From positions 1 to 20,077 of the forward strand of contig JANQGL010000293.1 in assembly GCA_028277325.1 (NCBI GenBank): a DNA stretch of 20,077 bases. Reading direction: 5' to 3'. Each line of letters starts with the position of its first letter. The first letter of the stretch is position 1. This document shows positions 15,676 to 20,077 of this stretch, one piece after another. The translations under genes and the position numbers were made by a program. The DNA is from Magnetospira sp. (GTDB taxonomy: Bacteria; Pseudomonadota; Alphaproteobacteria; Rhodospirillales; Magnetospiraceae). The notes beneath the pieces are model-generated. The model saw only the letters and a program-made list of their open reading frames with translations. It was not told the DNA's origin and searched no databases.

Positions 15676-17160
15676 TCAATACGCGTTCTTGTTCACGAAC
15701 CCCACGAAGGCGGTCATCAACAGGATCTGGATATCGAACAGCAGCGACCAGTTCTCGATGTAGGAGACGTCGTAGTTGACCCGCGCCTCCATCTTGTCGA
15801 CGGTGTCGGTCTCGCCCCGGAAGCCGTTGACCTGCGCCCAGCCGGTGATCCCCGGCTTGACCTTGTGGCGGGCGAAATATCCGTCGATCAGGCGGGCGTA
15901 CTCCTCGTTGTGGGCCACCGCGTGGGGGCGCGGCCCGACCAGGGACATGGTGCCGTTGAGCACGTTGAACAGCTGCGGCAGCTCGTCCAGGCTGCTCTTG
16001 CGGATGAACCGGCCGACCCGGGTGATCCGCGGGTCGTCCTTGGTCGCCTGCTTGACGCGTTCCGCCTCGGCATCCTCCAGCGTCATGTTGTGGTACATCG
16101 AGCGGAACTTGAAGACGTAGAACACCTGATTGTTGAAGCCGTAGCGCTTCTGCCGGAAAATGACCGGCCCCGGGCTTTCCAGCCGCACCGCCAGGGCGAC
16201 GGACAGCAGGATCGGCGAAAAGGCCACCACGATCAACGCCGCCAGCACCCGGTCCTCCAGCAGTTTCAAAAGATGCTGCCAACCGGACAGCGGCTTCGCC
16301 ATCACGTTGAGCACCGGCACCCCGCCGACCAGGCTGTAGGTCGTGCGGTGCGGGAACTGATAGCCGATGAGATCGGACCCCAGGCTGATGTGGACCGGCA
16401 GTTCCTGCAGCCGGTTGAGGATGCCGAGCAGCCGGTTGTCGGCGCTCCACGGCAGCGCGACGATGACCTCGTCCACGTGATGCTGTCGGATGTAGACGGT
16501 CAGCTTGTCCAGGTCGCCGAGCACCGGCACTCCCGCCACCGTGTCGCCGATCCGCTCCAGCCGGTCGTCGAACACCCCGATCACCCGGTTCCAGGGTTTC
16601 TGGTCGGCCTTCAGGCGCTCGATCAGCTTCTGGCCCTGCGGCCCGCCGCCGACCACCAGGAGGTTGCGGGTCAGCCGCCCCGCCTCGGCCAGCCGGTACA
16701 GCACCACGTAGAACGCGGCCCGCCCGATGAATACGAACACGAAGCTGACCGCCACGCTGCCGGCGATCCAGATGGTGGAAATGGTGACCCCGCCGCGCCA
16801 CAGCATGACGAAGACCGCGAAAATGAAAATGGTGATCACGAACTGGCGGACAACCCGATAGACCACGCGGCGGGTGAACGAAATCGCCTCGAACTCGTAG
16901 ACTCGGTAGGCCACCCCGATGCCGACGAAGATGATCGAAATGATCATCATGAAGAAAGAAAACTGCTTGTATATGAAGCCGCCGATCCCGAAATTGATCC
17001 AGAACGCGGCCATCCCGGTCAGGAGAACAATGAAAAAATCAAGAAAAATAACGATTCCGCTAATCACCTGAGGTGAAATGGACACCGCGTTGTCCGCCGA
17101 GCCCGAACGCGACCGCGCTCCGCCGGGGGTGGGAATCTCGTGCAACCCATTGGAATTCAT
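15676..17160 (-). CDS. undecaprenyl-phosphate sugar-1-phosphate transferase (WcaJ/ExoY family)
   Basis: This is the priming enzyme of exopolysaccharide synthesis. It transfers a hexose-1-phosphate, often glucose, from a UDP-sugar to undecaprenyl phosphate. The 494 residues show four membrane helices (about 32-54, 66-84, 106-121, 130-155) and a Rossmann-like domain starting LLVVGGGPQGQKLIERL at 167. A hydrophobic re-entrant helix lies at about 303-325. The catalytic domain has FRQKRYGFNNQVFYVFKFRS (335-354), KSSLDELPQLFNVLNGTMSL (388-407), GPRPH and KPGITGWAQVNGFRG (435-449). The start ATG 17160 has AAGG 7 bases upstream. The frame opens at a TTG at 17253, but that codon is part of the predicted -35 box. 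Sugar specificity cannot be read from sequence. Confidence 0.93.
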   Translation of the reverse strand: MNSNGLHEIPTPGGARSRSGSADNAVSISPQVISGIVIFLDFFIVLLTGMAAFWINFGIGGFIYKQFSFFMMIISIIFVGIGVAYRVYEFEAISFTRRVVYRVVRQFVITIFIFAVFVMLWRGGVTISTIWIAGSVAVSFVFVFIGRAAFYVVLYRLAEAGRLTRNLLVVGGGPQGQKLIERLKADQKPWNRVIGVFDDRLERIGDTVAGVPVLGDLDKLTVYIRQHHVDEVIVALPWSADNRLLGILNRLQELPVHISLGSDLIGYQFPHRTTYSLVGGVPVLNVMAKPLSGWQHLLKLLEDRVLAALIVVAFSPILLSVALAVRLESPGPVIFRQKRYGFNNQVFYVFKFRSMYHNMTLEDAEAERVKQATKDDPRITRVGRFIRKSSLDELPQLFNVLNGTMSLVGPRPHAVAHNEEYARLIDGYFARHKVKPGITGWAQVNGFRGETDTVDKMEARVNYDVSYIENWSLLFDIQILLMTAFVGFVNKNAY

Positions 17161-17224
17161 GGGGACGCCTTCAGTAATGAAATAATCGTATGGGTTGACT
17201 GGGTTGCCCGCTGATTTAGGGTCG

Positions 17225-17253
17225 TGGATACTTCGATTCAAGGTCACTGTCAA
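17225..17253 (-). promoter_or_regulatory. probable sigma-70 promoter of the polysaccharide cassette
   Basis: On the minus strand a perfect TTGACA (17253-17248) is followed after 17 bases by TATCCA (17230-17225). Transcription would start near 17218, about 57 bases before the sugar transferase ATG at 17160. This lies in an AT-rich island that differs from the GC-rich surroundings. Confidence 0.55.
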
Positions 17254-17278
17254 TCGTTGTCGGCTGCTCGATCATCAA

Positions 17279-17307
17279 TTGAAAAACCCTCAATGTATTC
17301 AAATAAA
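17279..17307 (+). promoter_or_regulatory. probable sigma-70 promoter of the hydroxylase-family gene
   Basis: TTGAAA (17279-17284) and AATAAA (17302-17307) are separated by 17 bases on the plus strand, in AT-rich sequence. The start site would be near 17314, leaving a leader of about 57 bases. It diverges from the cassette promoter; the two -35 boxes are about 25 bases apart, so one regulator could touch both. Confidence 0.45.
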
Positions 17308-17332
17308 AGACAGATTTTTGTGCCACCAAGAC

Positions 17333-17348
17333 GCCCGGCCCTCCGGGC
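17333..17348 (+). promoter_or_regulatory. leader hairpin just before the hydroxylase-family ribosome binding site
   Basis: GCCCGG (17333-17338) and CCGGGC (17343-17348) form a 6-bp stem with a 4-base loop. It ends 8 bases before the GGAG (17357-17360) that probably serves the ATG at 17372. It could influence initiation or mRNA stability; no known element is recognised. Confidence 0.3.
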
Positions 17349-17371
17349 CGGCACCTGGAGACGCGACGCCG

Positions 17372-18211
17372 ATGGACGATTTCCTGCTCCGCCATGAAAC
17401 GCCGCTCAGACTGTCCGCCTTCCTCGGGGTGCTGGCCGCCGTCGCCCTCGCCGAGACCCTGGCGCCGCGCCGGGCGCGCCGGCTGTCGCGCTGGCGCCGC
17501 TGGCCGTCGAACATCGGGATCGTGGTCCTCAACAGCCTGCTCGGCCGGCTGGCGTTGCCGATGGCGCCGATCGCCTTCGCGGTGCTGTGCGCCGAACGCG
17601 GCTGGGGCGTGTTCAACCTGATCGACCTGCCGCCGGCGGTGGCCGTGATCGCGAGCGTGGTGCTGCTCGACCTGTTCATCTATCTGCAACACGTGATGGT
17701 GCACGCGGTGCCGCTGCTGTGGCGGCTGCATCGCGTGCACCATGCCGACACCGATTACGACGTCACCACCGGGGCCCGCTTCCATCCGCTGGAAATCCTT
17801 TTATCGCTCGGCCTCAAGATGTCCTGGATCGCCCTGCTCGGGGCGCCGCCGGCGGCGGTGCTGATCTTCGAGGTGCTGCTCAACGCCACCGCCATGTTCA
17901 ACCACGCGAACCTGCGCCTGCCGGATAATCTTGACCGAAAACTGCGCCTGCTGCTGGTCACCCCCGACATGCACCGGGTCCACCATTCGCCGCATCCGCA
18001 CGAGACCAACAGCAATTTCGGGTTCAGCCTGGCGTGGTGGGACCGCCTGTTCGGCACCTACCGGGCGCAGCCGGCGGACGGCCACGCGGCGATGACCATC
18101 GGTCTCGGCCAGTTCCGCGACCCGGCCGAGCAGCGCCTCGACCGGATGCTCACCCAGCCGTGGCGCGGCGGCGCCGACACCTACGTGCTGAACCGCCGCG
18201 ACGCGGCGTAA
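17372..18211 (+). CDS. membrane fatty acid hydroxylase / sterol desaturase family protein
   Basis: The 279-residue integral membrane protein has the histidine clusters of the di-iron fatty acid hydroxylase superfamily. These are QHVMVH (H107, H111), LHRVHH (H120, H123, H124), FHPLE (H138), NHAN (H178) and MHRVHHS (H201, H204, H205). Hydrophobic segments lie near residues 12-30, 48-75, 88-108 and 148-172. Family members use oxygen to hydroxylate or desaturate lipids, carotenoids or sterols; the substrate here cannot be inferred. The region FGFSLAWWDRLFGTYR is typical of the bacterial branch. The ATG 17372 has GGAG 11 bases upstream, slightly far. An open extension upstream to 17195 covers the promoter region and lacks family character. 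It is divergent from the polysaccharide cassette. Confidence 0.88.
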   Translation: MDDFLLRHETPLRLSAFLGVLAAVALAETLAPRRARRLSRWRRWPSNIGIVVLNSLLGRLALPMAPIAFAVLCAERGWGVFNLIDLPPAVAVIASVVLLDLFIYLQHVMVHAVPLLWRLHRVHHADTDYDVTTGARFHPLEILLSLGLKMSWIALLGAPPAAVLIFEVLLNATAMFNHANLRLPDNLDRKLRLLLVTPDMHRVHHSPHPHETNSNFGFSLAWWDRLFGTYRAQPADGHAAMTIGLGQFRDPAEQRLDRMLTQPWRGGADTYVLNRRDAA

Positions 18212-18230
18212 GGGCGCCATGCGGCGGCGC

Positions 18231-18247
18231 GGTTAAAAAAACCTTTT
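18231..18247 (+). terminator. possible weak intrinsic terminator after the hydroxylase-family gene
   Basis: GGTT (18231-18234) and AACC (18240-18243) bracket a 5-base A loop and are followed by TTTT (18244-18247). An outer pair, GGCGCG (18226-18231) and CGCGCC (18248-18253), could extend the structure. The stem is short, so this is only a candidate within the 102-base spacer before the next gene. Confidence 0.3.
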
Positions 18248-18269
18248 CGCGCCCCGCCGGGATGTGTAA

Positions 18270-18283
18270 CAGACTCCCGTCTG
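18270..18283 (+). promoter_or_regulatory. inverted repeat upstream of the oxidoreductase gene
   Basis: CAGAC (18270-18274) and GTCTG (18279-18283) form a perfect inverted repeat with a 4-base centre, 30 bases before the TTG start. It could be a small operator or an mRNA hairpin. No convincing promoter was found in this spacer; TTTTCG and TAACAG at 17-base spacing are weak. Confidence 0.25.
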
Positions 18284-18302
18284 GATCCGAACGGCGGACG
18301 AT

Positions 18303-18308
18303 GGGAGG
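18303..18308 (+). promoter_or_regulatory. ribosome binding site that fixes the TTG start of the oxidoreductase
   Basis: GGGAGG lies 5 bases before the TTG at 18314. It is the best Shine-Dalgarno match in the area and favours that codon over GTG 18326 or ATG 18356 in the same frame. Confidence 0.6.
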
Positions 18309-18313
18309 CTCTC

Positions 18314-20077
18314 TTGAACGCGATCGTGAAGGCGGCGGCGCAGACCACGCACCTGATGTCGGGCAACGAGGCGGTGGCGCGCGGCGCCTGGGAGGCCGGG
18401 ATCCGGGTCGGCACCGCCTACCCGGGCACCCCGTCGACCGAGATCCTGGAAAGCCTCGCCCCGTATCCCGACGTCCACGCCCAGTGGTCGGTCAACGAGA
18501 AGGTGTCGCTGGAGGTCGCCATCGGCGCCTCGGTGGCCGGATCGCGCGCCTTCTGCGCCATGAAGCACGTCGGCATGAACGTCGCCTCCGACGCCCTGAT
18601 GAGCCAGACCCTGGCCGGGGTCGGCGGCGGCCTGGTGATCGCCATCGCCGACGACGTCGGCCTGTCGTCGTCCCAGAACGAGCAGGACAGCCGGTTCTGG
18701 GGCCGCTTCGCCCATGTGCCGATCCTGGAGCCGGCGGATTCCCAGGAAGCCTACGAAATGGTCAAGCGCGGGTTCGAGATTTCCGAGCGGTTCTCGACCC
18801 CGGTGATCCTGCGCCTGACCACCCGCATCTGCCACGTCAAGGGGCTGGTCACGGTGGGCACCCGCGAGGAGCGTCCCGACGTGCCGTTCGAGCGCGATCC
18901 GTCGCGCTGGGTCCTGGTCCCGGCCACCGCCCGCAAGCGCCTGCCCTGGCAGTTCGAACGCGAGCGGGCCCTGGCCGACTATTCCGAGACGACCGACCTC
19001 ACCCGGATCGAGGACGGCCCCGACCGGCGGCTCGGGATCGTCACCTCGGGGCCGGCCTACATGCATGTGCGCGAGGCGTTCCCGGACCTGCCGGTGATGA
19101 AGCTGGGCTGCACCTGGCCGCTGCCCCTCGACCGGATCCGCCGGTTCGCCGATAGCGTGGCGCGCCTGGTGGTGGTCGAGGAGACCGAACCGCTGGTCGA
19201 GCACGACCTGAAGGCGGCCGGCCTCGCCCCGCACGGCAAGGACACCCTGCCGCGCGTCCACGAACTGGCGGTGCCGGTGCTGCGCGCGGCGATCGGCGGC
19301 CTGCTGGGCGAGGCGGCGGCGCCGGCGCCGGCGCCGGCGACCGAGGCGCCGCCCGGGATGCAGGTCTTCCCGCGTCCGCCCACCATGTGCGTCGGCTGTC
19401 CGCACCTGTCGGTCTACTATTGCCTGTCGAAGCTGCACCGCAACGTCAACATCGCCGGCGACATCGGCTGCTACACCCTGGGCGCCGGACATCCGTGGAA
19501 CGCGCTCGACACCACCACCTGCATGGGCGCCTCGATGGGCATGGCGCTGGGCATGGACCTGGGCCGCGCCGAGGCCGACCGGGACAAGGGCATCGTCGCG
19601 GTGATCGGCGATTCCACCTTCCTGCACATGGGCATGCAGGGGATGCTCGACATCGTCTACAACCGCGGCAATGTCACGGTCATGCTGCTCGACAACCGGG
19701 CCACCGGGATGACCGGCGGCCAGTCGCACGCCGGCACCGGCCAGGACATCCGCGGCAATCCGGCGCCGGCGGTCGACTTCGCCAGGCTGGTCGAGGCCCT
19801 GGGCGTCCGCAGGGAACGGGTCCGGCGGGTCAATCCCTACGAGATGCCGACCCTGTTCAAGATCATGAAGGAGGAGATCAGGCAGCCGGAGCCGTCGGTG
19901 ATCGTCACCGACCAGCCCTGCGTCCTGATCCCGGAGTTCGAGAAGTACACGCCGCTGCGGGTGATCGACGACCTGTGTACCGGCTGCGCCAACTGCCTCA
20001 ACGTGGGCTGTCCGGCGATTCTGGTCACCAGGCGCGAGACGACCGCCTCGCCGAAGGGCAAGCCGGTCGAGAAGGCC
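18314..20077 (+). CDS. iorA: indolepyruvate ferredoxin oxidoreductase, alpha subunit, C-terminus cut by window edge
   Basis: IorA oxidatively decarboxylates aryl 2-oxo acids such as indolepyruvate to aryl-CoA with ferredoxin as acceptor, acting with IorB in aromatic amino acid breakdown. The frame is open for 588 codons to the window end. The pyruvate-ferredoxin oxidoreductase Pyr domain opens with SGNEAVARGAWEAG and TAYPGTPSTEI (residues 34-44), and E62 is a candidate cofactor-activating glutamate. The thiamine diphosphate domain has CVGCPH (359-364), GDIGCYTLG (382-390), GDST (432-435) and LLDNRATGMTGGQ (D460, N461). A ferredoxin motif CTGCANCLNVGCP is at 555-567. An alanine-proline linker (near 335-350) separates the domains. 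The start is TTG with a strong ribosome binding site. The remaining C-terminus, possibly a second cluster, and iorB should follow beyond the edge. Confidence 0.93.
   Translation, partial: MNAIVKAAAQTTHLMSGNEAVARGAWEAGIRVGTAYPGTPSTEILESLAPYPDVHAQWSVNEKVSLEVAIGASVAGSRAFCAMKHVGMNVASDALMSQTLAGVGGGLVIAIADDVGLSSSQNEQDSRFWGRFAHVPILEPADSQEAYEMVKRGFEISERFSTPVILRLTTRICHVKGLVTVGTREERPDVPFERDPSRWVLVPATARKRLPWQFERERALADYSETTDLTRIEDGPDRRLGIVTSGPAYMHVREAFPDLPVMKLGCTWPLPLDRIRRFADSVARLVVVEETEPLVEHDLKAAGLAPHGKDTLPRVHELAVPVLRAAIGGLLGEAAAPAPAPATEAPPGMQVFPRPPTMCVGCPHLSVYYCLSKLHRNVNIAGDIGCYTLGAGHPWNALDTTTCMGASMGMALGMDLGRAEADRDKGIVAVIGDSTFLHMGMQGMLDIVYNRGNVTVMLLDNRATGMTGGQSHAGTGQDIRGNPAPAVDFARLVEALGVRRERVRRVNPYEMPTLFKIMKEEIRQPEPSVIVTDQPCVLIPEFEKYTPLRVIDDLCTGCANCLNVGCPAILVTRRETTASPKGKPVEKA

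Noticed and set aside
15080..16801. A 573-codon minus-strand frame across the sulfotransferase and sugar transferase
   Set aside because: It overlaps two genes with strong family motifs in other frames and has the arginine- and glycine-rich composition of a shadow frame.
19321..19338. Three copies of GCCGGC
   Set aside because: It encodes part of an alanine-proline linker in IorA and is better explained by codon use than by a functional DNA repeat.
18233..19729. A 498-codon minus-strand frame opposite the oxidoreductase
   Set aside because: The plus strand encodes a clear IorA protein with cofactor motifs; the antisense product has no recognisable features.
19976..20014. Unusual C-x2-C-x2-C-x4-C spacing as a sign of a novel ferredoxin domain
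   Set aside because: From memory, IorA proteins often have this spacing with a G-C-P ending, so it looks like normal family variation.

Overview
The window is chromosomal DNA of a high-GC bacterium, most likely an alphaproteobacterium of the Rhodospirillales type. The evidence is the overall base composition, LpxI in place of LpxH, and the gene order rpsB-tsf-pyrH-frr-uppS-cdsA-dxr-rseP-bamA-skp-lpxD-fabZ-lpxA-lpxI. I cannot place it to genus from sequence alone. No tRNA, rRNA, insertion sequence, prophage or CRISPR array was seen. No gene-free stretch exceeds about 210 bases.

Region 1 (1-12907, all minus strand, read right to left) is a 14-gene translation and envelope operon. It starts with ribosomal protein S2 and EF-Ts, followed by UMP kinase and ribosome recycling factor. 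Next come undecaprenyl-diphosphate synthase and CDP-diglyceride synthase, then the MEP-pathway enzyme Dxr and the site-2 protease RseP. It ends with the outer-membrane assembly factors BamA and Skp and the lipid A enzymes LpxD, FabZ, LpxA and LpxI (cut by the left edge). Most genes are 2-16 bases apart or overlap. Three larger spacers (rpsB leader, rpsB-tsf, tsf-pyrH) each hold a strong RNA hairpin. A good sigma-70-type promoter for rpsB overlaps the end of the upstream gene.

Region 2 (13044-17160, also minus strand, directly upstream of rpsB) is a compact surface-polysaccharide cassette. It holds a polyprenyl-phosphate sugar-1-phosphate transferase (WcaJ/ExoY type), a PAPS-dependent sulfotransferase, a family 2 glycosyltransferase and a CysE-like hexapeptide O-acetyltransferase. 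Together they suggest a lipid-linked glycan decorated with sulfate and acetyl groups. No flippase, polymerase or export gene is present in the window.

Region 3 (17161-20077, plus strand) begins with an AT-rich divergent promoter region. It continues with a membrane fatty acid hydroxylase/sterol desaturase-family protein and then the alpha subunit of indolepyruvate ferredoxin oxidoreductase (cut by the right edge).

No clearly new system is visible. The most interesting items are the sulfotransferase cassette feeding into the rpsB operon and the structured RNA elements around rpsB, tsf and pyrH.
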